The notes under the pieces were generated by a model. It saw only the letters and a program-made list of their open reading frames with translations, made no database searches and had not been told where the DNA came from. A DNA stretch of 64,000 nucleotides from contig OY718803.1 of the NCBI GenBank assembly GCA_963070105.1, positions 9,281,823 to 9,345,822 of the forward strand, in the 5' to 3' direction. The position numbers were made by a program, and so were the translations under genes. This DNA comes from Litomosoides sigmodontis (taxonomy: Eukaryota > Nematoda > Chromadorea > Rhabditida > Onchocercidae). Below are positions 26,278 to 37,636 of this stretch, one piece after another. Position 1 is the first letter of the stretch; each line of letters begins with the position of its first letter.

Positions 26278-26934
26278 ATGAAGATTGAAATAAGCGAACA
26301 AGTCCTGTTGAATACTTCAAAGAAACATCTTAGCAGAGATTATGATGAAGAGAACGGAAATTTCATGTGGAGTTTTGGACAATCTCTAATTCCTGAAAAT
26401 TTTACACTATCATCGAGACTGAAAGATGACAGATATATGGAGCCAGTATCAGAATGTCTTCAGTACAATTCTAAACCTTCCACTAATGCGTTCAACGATG
26501 CTGACACCTTGCGACGTGTTTCTAATGTTCGATCTGTGCTTCCGACATCGATGCTTCTTTGTACTTCCTTGAAGAAACTACAAGAAAGTAATATTAATAC
26601 AGAGTCAGGTGAAATCAATATTCCTACTAATAAAATGACAAATATTTGTCCTGAAACAACTGCATCAGAACACACAGGAATTCCGATGAGCGTGACAACC
26701 GATGGGCAAGAATTTGTGGAAGAAGAAGATGTAGCGAGTACTTTGAAGGAATTAAGAAATAGCAGTATGGATATTTACAGTGCACGTAGTTCACGGATGA
26801 TCCCAATTAAATCTATTTTGCGTATGTCGTCCGAAAGAAACAAGTTGAGAAAAAAAGTTCAATTTTCCGCAGAGTGGCCAAGAGTGCTTGCGTTGGAGCA
26901 TCGCCTTCTCATTGATGATCTCAGTTCGACATGA
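26278..26934 (+). CDS. unrecognised protein with putative PP1-docking motifs
   Basis: A single open frame of 218 aa starts 4 nt after an acceptor ending at 26273, so it could be trans-spliced or be the last exon of the preceding gene (phase permits both). No catalytic domain is seen. Near the C-terminus are two short linear motifs in the order and spacing used by protein phosphatase 1 regulators: a SILK-type motif (SILR, residues 179-182) and an RVxF-type motif (KVQF, residues 193-196), set in basic sequence and followed by an acidic residue. That suggests, but does not prove, a PP1-binding regulator. The rest is acidic and Ser/Thr-rich, including an EFVEEEDVA stretch just past the middle. 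Confidence 0.5.
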   Translation: MKIEISEQVLLNTSKKHLSRDYDEENGNFMWSFGQSLIPENFTLSSRLKDDRYMEPVSECLQYNSKPSTNAFNDADTLRRVSNVRSVLPTSMLLCTSLKKLQESNINTESGEINIPTNKMTNICPETTASEHTGIPMSVTTDGQEFVEEEDVASTLKELRNSSMDIYSARSSRMIPIKSILRMSSERNKLRKKVQFSAEWPRVLALEHRLLIDDLSST

Positions 26935-28966
26935 ATTTTTTATTAGAAAATTTTGAATTTATTAAGAGAAAATTTCATTGTAAGTTATGAGTTTCAAAAA
27001 AAATCAGTTCAAATTATTTCGATAGGAAAGTTATGCTCTAAATATATTGCAAAACCGGTGCTCATACAGTATTCCAAATTATGCTCTAAATATTATGCTC
27101 CAAACATGTTCTATGCAAGTGAAATTTAAATTGTTTATGTTATTGGTAATCATCAGAGAATTGATAATATTATTTTCAATTTGTCGTTCACACATCTCTT
27201 TACGAGTACTTTATGCAAAACCGGTGCTTATACAATATTCATGTAGGCAAGCTTTTTCGCATCAGATGTAAGCAGCGGAGGATCACATGCGAGGAATTCA
27301 GAACGATGGCGTAAGCGAGGAGTAGGAGAAGGATTGAGAATCTGTGAATGGAAATTTTAAATTGACAGTAACTGATAACGTTATCAAATTATCACTACTG
27401 ATAACTTTAAGGAAAACAAAAGGTTGCAATAATTACGACATGCGTGGACCACGAGCAGTAGCCGATAATTACGTTCATTCTTCTTCCTTCACGAACATCT
27501 CACCAACAGAGCTAACTGTAGTCCATCAACTGTGCGCACCGATTTCATTGAATCTAAGCGACATCGTTCCGTTTTCATCACCTCAAAAATTACAGTTACA
27601 CTTTCAAAAGCACACATTTGAATAATTAAGATGTGTTGCTACATTTAATGACGCACTTGTAGCAGTGCCATCTGATCAGTCAATCAATCAGTGAATATTT
27701 AAGGAAAGATGAAATAACAATAACCCCGTAATATAGGCGTGTATCAATTTCGATAATATTTTGTGACACCGTTATTAGAGCTGGCTTTTTCAGATTTGTG
27801 AAAACTTTTTCCATAACTTCAAGACATCCACAAGGCTCCAACTTTCCACCAAATACTGGTCGATCGTAATATTGTATTAGTCGATCGAGGGATTGATTAA
27901 ATTTGAAAAAACATTTGGTGCACGGGATGTACATTTCGCTATCATTTGATTTTATACCCTGCAATCGATAATTCGAAAATTTTTTTCACATTCGATGCGT
28001 TGAATTTTACAGTGCCTCTTGGAGGATATTTGCTTTCCAAATTTATTCTTGCATTTGAAATTGCTAGCACATATTATTTTCAAGGACAACTGACATTGCT
28101 CACTAAATATTGCAAAAAGGGAAGAAGTCATTTGAAGGGGTAATTTTTCATGTCCTTTACTGCAATGTTCAAATTTCAAAAGTAAGATGAAAGATAAATT
28201 CGGCCTTAAATTACTCGACGACTACGTCACATCCGAATGAATATGCTTGGTGGGAATCGAAAGTGAACAAACCATGCGTGTTGCAGCTTCAGACGATAGC
28301 GGTACAAGCACATATGCTATGCTATTACGACCTTCGATGTAAACAATGACCACTTCAAGTATTGCAACCAATATCTTCAGCATAGTTCCGCCAAATGCAA
28401 CAAATGAATAAAGTTTTTACAGGTTGAATGAAATGGTGAGTTGCCACACCTGTCCACATCAGGTCTCACGTTCCATCTCTTACTACGCTAGCTTATCCAT
28501 TGATAAGTTACGAATCCCAAAAGGTTAGAAATGGGGAAAAAATGAGGGATATGAAGAAGTGATTTCAGCAATGAAAGAGAAACACTACAATTTTGCAAAT
28601 TCCTGGAAGAGAGGGACGGAGTGGGATGGGATGGGATGGGATGGAATGGAAAGAGAGTTGTGCTTCAATCGGTGAGTGCTCTCCTCCCTCACTTAATGAT
28701 AATATATTCCACACAGTTTTTTTTTTCTGATTTTCGTGTTCGTATGAATAATAGCTAGCTATTAAAGCTAAATGATTTCCATTCGCTACAGGTTCACAGT
28801 GACGATGATTTCCGTTTTCCCACACTTCTGAGATATAAAAAAATAGCAGGTGAGACCTTGTTGTTTCACAACGGATATGCGGACAGGTCGTGTGTGATGC
28901 CAAAGTCAGTATACGTAGTTTATCAGTTTATCATTGTGACGTGAAGGGAAGCGTGAACAGTGAAAG
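26935..28966. other. intergenic region with weak minus-strand coding candidates
   Basis: No firm gene is supported. On the minus strand, open segments at about 27952-28179 and 27680-27958 contain several Cys residues (for example PCTKCFFKF), but I could not join them in phase. A (GGGAT)n-like run lies near 28620-28651. The right end holds the CSN2 5' flank. Confidence 0.45.
28222..28383 (-). CDS. small ORF with signal-peptide-like N-terminus (candidate)
   Basis: A 53-residue frame begins MLKILVAILEVVIVYIEG, a hydrophobic stretch resembling a secretion signal, and ends at a TAG (28222-28224). It could be a first exon: a donor (GAT|gtgacg) lies just before the stop. Open minus-strand segments follow downstream, but none joins it in a consistent phase. 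There is no homologue I can name, so this is a weak call. Confidence 0.25.
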   Translation of the reverse strand: MLKILVAILEVVIVYIEGRNSIAYVLVPLSSEAATRMVCSLSIPTKHIHSDVT

Positions 28967-31413
28967 ATGGACGATGATTTCATGGATGACCAGGATTATG
29001 GCTTGGTACAGTGCTTTATTTTGTATTCTTTAAATTTTGCCGATTCTTTTACAATAGAGGAAAGTACATTGAGAATGAAAAGCAAAAGGATTCAACTAAT
29101 CAAAATGTATTCATTGCAGGAATATTCGGATGATTCAGGTAGCGAACCGGACGTTGACTTGGAGAATCAATACTACAATGCAAAAGCTTTAAAAGCTGAG
29201 AAAGAATTTGATAGTGCTTTGAAAACTTTCAAACAGGTGCTAGAGCTAGAAAGCGAAAAGGGAGAGTGGGGATTCAAAGCGCTTAAACAGATGGTTAAGA
29301 TAACGTTTGCTGCGGTAAGCTTATTTTTTACAGTTCATTTCTCATCATTTTGTTTTGGGTAGGAGTAGATATTACTTCCGAAATAGATATGATTCATGAA
29401 ATTTTCTTATGAACTTCAGATTTGAAATTCGTTAACGTGGAATGTATATTGTAGAGTCGTTATGATGAAATGTTGAAATATTATCGGCAGTTACTGACAT
29501 ATATCAAATCAGCTGTCACGAAGAACTACTCAGAAAAATCGATAAATTCAATTTTAGACTATATTTCGACATCAAAACAAATGGATTTGTTACAAATATT
29601 TTATGAAACGACATTGGATGCATTAAAGGTCTCTAGTTTTCTCTTTCCCATAATTTAATAATAGATTACTGCTTTCACTGCTGCTATTGCTTTTCATGAG
29701 TTAGTTCGAGTTCTTTTAATTGGTATACAGTAATAAGAATACTTCATTCCTGTATATTGTTTGTAAATTCAAAATTTGTTTAGGATGCTAGAAATGAGCG
29801 ATTATGGTTTAAGACTAATACGAAGCTTGGAAAATTGCATTTTGATCAAAAAGAATTTGGAAAGCTGGAGAAAATTATTAAGCAATTGCGGAATTCATGC
29901 AAGGTGAATGATTTCTAGTTTTTTTTATCAAATTTTATATGGCACGGTGCTTCTTACGGGGATTCTTTGCATTTTATTCGATCTATCTCTGTTGTGCTAT
30001 GCAAAACCATAGTATTTGAATAGAAACCTGAATTGTTTCAGGAAATAGTTGCTAGTCAATGCACTTTCATTTCAGAACGAACATGGTGAAGAAGATCAGA
30101 AGAAGGGCACCCAGCTGCTTGAAATTTATGCCCTTGAAATTCAAATGTACACAGAACAAAAGAATAACAAAGCTTTAAAAGCCCTCTACGAGCAAAGTTT
30201 ACATGTTAAAAGTGCAATACCACATCCACTTATTATGGGTGTTATCCGCGGTTTGTTTTTGTTCTATTCTTGACATTGTACGTGTACTGTTATCCGTAAA
30301 GGCTGTTTCACATTCTGCAAATTTTGTAAACTTTTGAGAAAAATAAACGCTACATTTTAATTTTTTCTAGAATGTGGAGGGAAAATGCATTTACGAGAAA
30401 AGCAATTTGAGAAAGCCCACACGGATTTTTTCGAAGCTTTCAAAAATTATGATGAAAGTGGATCGGAGCGAAGAATTGCGTGCTTGAAGTATTTGGTGCT
30501 TGCGAATATGCTTATTAAGTAAGTCACAGAGATTGAAGCTATACCTACTTTGTTTCGCATAAGAATGCAAAAATATTGGCGCAAGTTTTTCATTAGTTAC
30601 CAGACATATTTGTCGGTTGGTTATTTTTTTTAGATCTGGAATAAATCCGTTTGACAGCCAAGAAGCGAAACCTTTCCGCAATGACCCCGAAATAGTTGCA
30701 ATGAATCAACTTGTGGGAGCTTATCAAGACAATAATTTAATGGAATTTGAGAGTATTCTTGAAAAAAATCGTGGTGCTATTATGGCCGATCTATTTATTC
30801 GTGAACATATTGAAGAATTACTTACCAATATTCGTTCACAGGTTATATCATTGTTTTTTTATATTGCAGTATATAGTGCATCAAACATATGTGACCAGGT
30901 CATTTCTCCATTATAGGTTTTAATAAGTCTTTGTGTGCCATACTCTCGGATTTACCTTTCATTTCTCGCGGAGCAACTTCGGATTACTGTAGACGATGTT
31001 TTGGCGCTCCTTGCTGACTTGATTCTCGATGGTTCATTGAATGCGAAAATTGATGAAATTAGTGGTGTTCTGATATCCGAACCAACTAATAAAGCAACAC
31101 GGTATTCTTGTAGAGATAATTCAAATTAGGGAGAAATATGTAGGAAAGGATATTTGTATAAAATGGTCAACAAATCAAAGTATTGTTCACTGAAATGGAA
31201 CTAATTTCAATATCATTTAAGATCACACAAAAAAAGCCTTTGTTACAGTAACCTCACTGATCTGTTGACATGATATGTCTCTGCTCACTTTTCACAAATT
31301 TGGTTGACTACGATGCTAGAGAAACTGTAAAATTTTTTAGGTGTGCTGCAATTATGAAATGCGCGAAACAATTATCTTCATTGCATCTTTCAATTTTAGA
31401 CAGATGTTCATAA
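28967..31413 (+). CDS. csn-2: COP9 signalosome complex subunit 2
   Basis: Scaffold subunit of the COP9 signalosome, which removes NEDD8 from cullins. Exons 28967-29005, 29120-29314, 29455-29628, 29784-29903, 30076-30250, 30371-30518, 30634-30841, 30917-31101 and 31341-31413 agree in phase and give 438 aa (human CSN2 is 443). The start fits the acidic CSN2 N-terminus ([13 protein letters not shown]). Highly conserved blocks include [51 protein letters not shown] and [13 protein letters not shown]; the PCI/winged-helix region spans the last three exons. The last small exon completes the C-terminal helix, although reading through its donor at 31102 would give an earlier stop. It is the first of four co-oriented conserved genes. 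Confidence 0.97.
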
Positions 31414-32230
31414 TACTGATCTCAGAGAATCTTACGTGTATTTCCGTATTTGAATTCTCATTTGTGCCAATTGTTAATTTTAGCTTTTTTTTGAATTTTA
31501 GCTTTTGAAACATCAGCTTTTGACTGATGTTTATGTATAACCTAACTTCTTCAGTGTGAGGGTCTGCTGTTTGTTATAAATCAAAATAAGTTGTCATGAA
31601 GGCAATTCGATATATAAATTGTTGCACAAGTGAAAGCCAATGTTATGGGTTGTGCTTTGCGTTTCATTTTTTTTATGATTTTTTGGGATGAATAGTGTTC
31701 TTTTGAAGTAGTGATGTTCTATACATCTATTGATGGCATTCTCATTTCATAATCACAGTGTATATTCTGGTCATGATTGCACTGCCGTTTGCTACGTAAA
31801 TTATGAATTAATTTCCGAGAATCGGTTCAATTCAATTTTTATGTTTTTTTACAAATGTTGATAAATTATGACTCTCACATGGTTCAATATACGTAAAAAT
31901 AGTGTTTGTTATGGTCCAACCAAATATTTTGATGTTTCAATTCTCAATTAAGACATGATTTAAATATGTTTTAAATATCATGGTATATGCAGTAAGCATT
32001 AACTTTTTATGCCGTTAAGTCTGCCAAGCTCAGATTCGGAATAAGAACATAGTCATCTTTTTGATTTACTATTGAATTCGTTTCGTTTTCAAACTTGTAA
32101 GTCAGCACGTAGAGGAAGTGTTATATATATATAAGGTAAAGGAGTGAGAGACTTTTTCTTTTAAGAAGTGAATTAAAACATGAGATTGTTAATTCAAAGC
32201 TAATTAAAAGTATTTGCAGCAGTTTAAGGA
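31414..32230. other. intergenic, CSN2 3' flank and Tollip 5' flank
   Basis: AT-rich spacer without coding potential. A TATATATATATA run lies at about 32122-32133. A TTTGCAG acceptor ending at 32219 sits 11 nt before the Tollip ATG and may be a trans-splice site. Confidence 0.6.
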
Positions 32231-33657
32231 ATGGCTTCATCATCTGCAGCACCTCATTCATCCTCAACAAAACTGATGCGGACTGTTGCGGCTGAGCGAC
32301 GAAAGAAGGTTATTGCAACTATAAATTTTTGCTTATGAAATGGTAATTACCCCTCACGAATATATCTTTCGCTATTTTCATTTGTCACCTTGAAAGTTTC
32401 CTGTGTATCCAGTGTGTTTTCAACTTTTCCAAATATTTCCTGCTGATGGAGTGGTATTATTTTCAGTGTCATTTTACCATGACTGACAGTATTGTCTGTA
32501 TATTTCTTTTTCTGGTAAATACGGTTTTATAGTGATGCTGATAACATAAAGCACGATTTTGAGAGATTTGATAAATCGAAAAAATGTTTATAGGTTTTTC
32601 TGGGTCAATTACCGGACGACTTCTTGCGTATAACTGTTCCGTCACCAGTTCCAGTTCATAGGCAACAACAACAATCTGCGGTTCCATACGGTATTGTGGA
32701 TCCAAATTTGGTTGCCCAGCAAGCTCTATTACAAGCACAGGTATTCACTCATTAGTCACTTTCTGAATAAGAGATTATTGATAGAGTAGGCTTACTTTTT
32801 TATTCAAGTATGTGAAGCTTTATTTTTATTTGTTTTTAGTATGCGTTCTACAGTTTTGTACCACCGAATACACGTGGTCGTATCTCAATAACAATCGTAG
32901 AAGCGAAGCTGGTAAAAAACTATGGTTTGGTGCGGATGGATCCTTACTGTTGTTTGCGGGTTGGAAATGCCATTTTTGAAACACCAAGAAATGTAAATGG
33001 TGGTAAAACACCGAGATGGAATCGTATCATTAATGCATATTTACCATATGGTGTTGAATCGTTTTACCTTCAGATTTTCGATGAAGTAAGAATTTCTTTC
33101 TATTCTCTACTTTTGGGAGATCTCCACCCTTATCTGTTTCCACCGTTTGTATAAACTTCGATTTGTTTTGAAGAGAGCATTCACTGCTGATGAATGTATC
33201 GCTTGGGCACATATAATACTTTCAAATGGTATATTCGATGGTGAGATAATTGATGATTGGTACCAACTTTCTGGACAACAGGTGATTGACGGAGTTCATT
33301 TATTCTAAGACGGTTTGCAATCTGAATTTTTCAATCGAAAATCTTGTGTAAATAAACTACATAATGACGGTCCTTTAGTTATGATTATTATGGTAACTTC
33401 TGAACATGTGCAATTCTGAAAACCATTTATTCTCGCGTTTGTTGTAGAGTAATAGATCTTTCAATATTGGTTGAAACTTCTATTATAACACTTTTACAGT
33501 CGAAAAATATTTGTTCAATCTTAGAAGAAATCGAGTACATTTTAAATAGTAAAATTTATGAAGTGACTCATATGCTTCTGCTCATTGGTTTTAAATTGTT
33601 TAGGGTGAAGGCAAAGAAGGTGTCATAAATTTGATAATATCATTTACACCAGTTTAA
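32231..33657 (+). CDS. Toll-interacting protein (Tollip) lacking the CUE domain
   Basis: Tollip is an endosomal adaptor that binds phosphoinositides through C2 and ubiquitin through CUE. Exons 32231-32308, 32594-32740, 32840-33085, 33174-33281 and 33604-33657 agree in phase and give 210 aa. The Tom1-binding-like N-terminal block ([13 protein letters not shown]) and the C2 domain are clear: [36 protein letters not shown] and [11 protein letters not shown]. The frame stops right after the C2 domain, while human Tollip (274 aa) continues with a proline-rich linker and CUE domain. I scanned the 1.7 kb downstream on the + strand and saw no CUE-like exon. A donor-like site at 33652 (CCA|gtttaa) leaves room for an undetected alternative exon. 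The ATG lies 11 nt after a strong acceptor. Confidence 0.93.
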
Positions 33658-35355
33658 TCAACAGTGTAGCAGAATAACATCATCGTTCAAGCTCAATAAC
33701 AGGTAGTAGGATTTCATATTACATATAATACGTATTGTGCATTAATTCATTTAAATGAAGTCTAAGAATGAGTCTTATAATTTGAATATTTTGTAAGGAA
33801 TGGAGCTAGTGGCATTGCTATTTACGGAGCAATATTGTTCTCATCGATGATCATTAGATGTTCTCTTGAAGAAAAACGAGGCAAAAAACGTCGCTGTCAG
33901 TGTTTGCGATGAACAGTAATAGAGTGAAATTTACATACCTCCTTATGTTGTACTGTGCTTTGGGAGAATGTAGGAGTAGAGTATTCTGGATTAAGGAGTT
34001 GTAAAAACTTGGTTTATCATCTTGCAACTTTCATGTACCTATTTGAGTGGTAAACAAATAATGAATTTTTCATCGTCTGAGTGAGCTTTTAGTTATTTCT
34101 ACATTCCTTCTCAAAATTCCGGATTGGAAAATACTACTACTGTACAAAACGATTACTTTCGTAAAATTTCTAGTATTACCATGTATCATATTGATTCATG
34201 TATTGATGTATCATATGCAGTGTAACTGCGATCACCTGTTGCATGTCGTCCTACTTGTTTATCTAGTGATGCATCTTTCATCCAGATACTATTTCGTAGT
34301 CAGTCATCGTGGATTTTAACAGGTGACGAGTGGGAATGGTGACAAAATTACCTTTCTTTTGAGGTCGTTAATATTGACTGTAATGTCTCTAAAACTTTCC
34401 CAGTTGTTTGTCCTTAATACATTGTTTTGAATCACATCACTCATTTCATGGAGAATGTACAGATGAGTATACATAACTTACTGCACGCACACTCATCCAG
34501 TTCACTTCCTATCTTTTGGGCTGTTTATATTGCGGAAATTTTTCAAAGCAAATAAAGCACTTGCTTTGCTTTACAGTATTTTGTATTGACCAGCATCGTA
34601 CGTAGGTGTGTTCATCATCTAACGTGAACCACCCAGTGATACTTTTTTGCCTCCGGAGCGAAGTCATCGGGTAATGTTTTCATTATGGGCCGAGCTGTTT
34701 GAACAGGGCCGTGAAACGGATCGTCCGAATTCAGACTTCTCAGTAGTTGTGAGGATTGTACCGGAGGATGGTGAAGGCAGGAGGGGGGAGGGAGTGAGTG
34801 TTTTTTTCCTCTCAGTTTGGTGTCTATTCAATTTATAGTTAAGCTCTCGCTGTCATAGCTCTGCTCAGATCTTAATGATATTCACTCAAGTAAATTTCAA
34901 GAAACAGTGGTTCACTTGAAAACCTACATGAACGCACGTATATACCTAGACATTATATATATATATATATATAAATATAAACAGGCTCTTTTTCATCGGA
35001 AAGGAATTATCCCTTAATTCTATGGAAAAGGTAATTGGATAATTATGCTAGTGTTGGAAAAGGGTACAGAGCGACGATGAATTGGCCCGAAGGTTCACTG
35101 TGTTTTAACTGCAGACGTGTTGCTAAACCTAAAAGCTTAACTCACTCTATATTTCAGTTGCAATTGATAGAATAATTGATCAATTTGTTGTATTAGAATG
35201 TATTGAAGTGTCAAGTGCTTTGCAGTTCGGTTTGCGTGCCTTAATTATGCGATGTTACTTTTGCAGCACTTATGCTTGCAGAATAAATAATTTGTTGGAG
35301 GATAGAAACAATCAGAGCTTAACATTGCATTACTGGTGTTCATTCCTGTTCTACA
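33658..35355. other. intergenic between Tollip and UBE2Q
   Basis: No coding feature seen. An AATAAA lies near 34550, and a (TA)n run at about 34955-34972. The open frame at 34647-34838 has no family resemblance and mixed composition, so it was not called. Confidence 0.6.
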
Positions 35356-37636
35356 ATGGCATGCCTTCAAAAACTGAGGCAAGATGTTGCAACGTTGGAG
35401 TCTCTATTTCCAAAGGAACACGAACGTTTTCAGGTTTGTAAAGTGGGATTATAAAAAGTGTAGTTTCGCTGAATAATTCCTATGATTTTTTCATTTCAGG
35501 TGCTATCAGCATCGGTTGATGAAATTACGGTCCAGTTCATTAATCCCCAAAACAAGCCAATTGTCATCACTGCTAATGTTTTAGTAAGCTGTGAATCTTG
35601 CTTAGCGCTTGTGCAATTAAATGAAGGATTTTTCCAGATGATACCAGTTGGAATTGCAAATTGTGAATTTTATAAAATTCGACCCGATTATCGGATCGCT
35701 AGTTGAGAATATTAATTATTGCAGGAAAATTATCCGCACGTTGCACCCATCTGGTTTAGTGAGTATGATGACTCAACAGTTACAGCGATTTTGCAGTCAC
35801 TAACTGAAGCGGAAGCGCCATGCTACATTTTGCCACAAACGCATGAGCTTGTATCACGCTTGTGTTCCTATTATAATGTCACCATACCCACTGAATTGAT
35901 CTCTATTGGTCCCGTAAGTTTTCCCATCAATTCGAAAGTTCTGAAAGTAGTGCAATTCACATATCCACTTTTGCGCGCATGTTTCGGATAAAACTAACAT
36001 GTGGAAGATAATTATCTGATACTGAGCGATAGGAATTCCTTTGGTTGTAATTAGAAGTTTAACATTCAGTATCTTGGGGTGATTTTTTTTCGTAGAAAGC
36101 TAGAAACTACAGAAGAAACAGTTTTGATGTGTTGGGAGCAGCTCCAAATATTTTATTAACTTTGTAGATTTTTTTTGGGTTCTTTTTAGGTTGGAGATGA
36201 AAGAGATGAGGGAATGGAAAGCGACGATGATTATATTTTAATGGAGGAGGAAGCAACATCTCGTAAAGATGCAGGAGATGATGAAGTATTTTTCGTGTAT
36301 TTTCTTTACCTATTAACAATTTAGTATCTGTATCGACATCACTTTACCGGTATCTAATATGTTCACAAATTCTGTGCAATTCCAGGATTTGTCAGCGGAA
36401 CAGAAAGCAGTATTTGCGAGGCTCAGTCATGTACAGCGTGAGCAGCATTTGACGGGTGCTGCGGCCGGTTCCGTGACAGCTACCGATAGACTGATGAAAG
36501 AACTAAAAGACATATACCGTTCGGAACATTTCAAGAATGGTAAATGTCTAAGCATATTTTTGATTTTTGCATGTTCGACGTACAACATTGAAATTCGTTA
36601 TTTTTAATTTAGGTGTATATTCGGTAGAGCTGGTAATGGATAGCCTTTATGAATGGCATGTGAAATTAAAAAAGTGAGTTCCGTTTGCTGGTTTGCCTCA
36701 TGATTTTCCATTGTTCATAATTTCATTCTTAGTTCTAACGATTATTTTCATCGACCAAAATATTTTTCGTTGTAGGGTGGATCCTGACAGCATTCTAGCT
36801 TATGACATGAAAATGATGATGAAGAAGGAGTCGCAGGACCATCTTTTATTTCATTTTCTATTCAAGGATACATTTCCGTTCGTTGTCCAATCCTATTTAT
36901 AAATACCAAAATGGTTTATTAACATATTTGCATGGGGCATTTTTTTTTGATTTTCTTATTAGATTTTATGATTGCCTATGCTCATTAAATATTACATATT
37001 GATTTACATCGTGTTTCAGGTTCGAACCTCCATTTGTACGTTTAGTTTCTCCAACAATTACGAATGGATTTGTTTTGGGAGGTGGTGCTATTTGTATGGA
37101 ATTACTAACAAGGCAAGGATGGTCAAGTGCATACAGTATCGAATCCCTGATCTTGCAAATTGCCGCTACTTTAGTAAAAGGAAAGGTCTGTTTCCTCCAC
37201 ATTTTTAGGAATGAGGCATTTACAAATAAAAAAGATGAAGCATCTACGTTTTGCAGAAATGTGTTGAATTCCTCTGAAATGTCTTTTGCACACTTGATAT
37301 CCATTATCCTTCATCCTCGGATTTTTTTATGCACTTCTATAATTTGTTTATGCTTTTCCATAATCAGCGTGAAGAGCTGGTGTTTTGGAGTGTTTTATAA
37401 TAGGATAGGTGATATGAAATTTTTTGGAACACCTCGATTTTTTTTAATTGCATGAATTATCCTGATTGCTTGATTTACAATTGCATGAATTATCCTGATT
37501 GCTTGATTTACAGGCACGTATAAATTTCGCAGTTAAAGGACAGTACACTTTGGCTCGAGCACAACATGCGTTTTCATTACTTGTGCAAACCCATGCAAAG
37601 TCTGGATGGTTCACACCTCCTCAGGCAGATGGATAA
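35356..37636 (+). CDS. ubiquitin-conjugating enzyme E2 Q family
   Basis: Accepts ubiquitin from E1 on an active-site cysteine and passes it to substrates or E3s. Exons 35356-35433, 35500-35583, 35725-35913, 36190-36285, 36386-36539, 36613-36673, 36776-36877, 37020-37185 and 37514-37636 agree in phase and give 350 aa (human UBE2Q2 is 375). The N-terminal extension typical of UBE2Q is present ([16 protein letters not shown]), with an acidic linker ([12 protein letters not shown]). The UBC core has [24 protein letters not shown] and the family-specific [20 protein letters not shown], whose Cys (codon 37093-37095, residue 280) is catalytic. The end [10 protein letters not shown] is a UBE2Q hallmark. 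Exon 7 must end at 36877 for the frame to hold. Confidence 0.96.
37447..37512 (+). repeat. perfect 33-bp direct duplication at a 3' splice site
   Basis: Two identical adjacent 33-bp copies (37447-37479 and 37480-37512) end the last UBE2Q intron. Only the second is followed by G, giving the used ACAG acceptor; the first continues ACAA and lost the AG. Confidence 0.9.

Noticed and set aside
27344..27625. 93-codon + strand frame
   Set aside because: It has no ATG at its start, no family match and no splice context.
37018..37031. tRNA T-loop-like GGTTCGAACC
   Set aside because: It is inside a UBE2Q exon boundary and no cloverleaf stems surround it.
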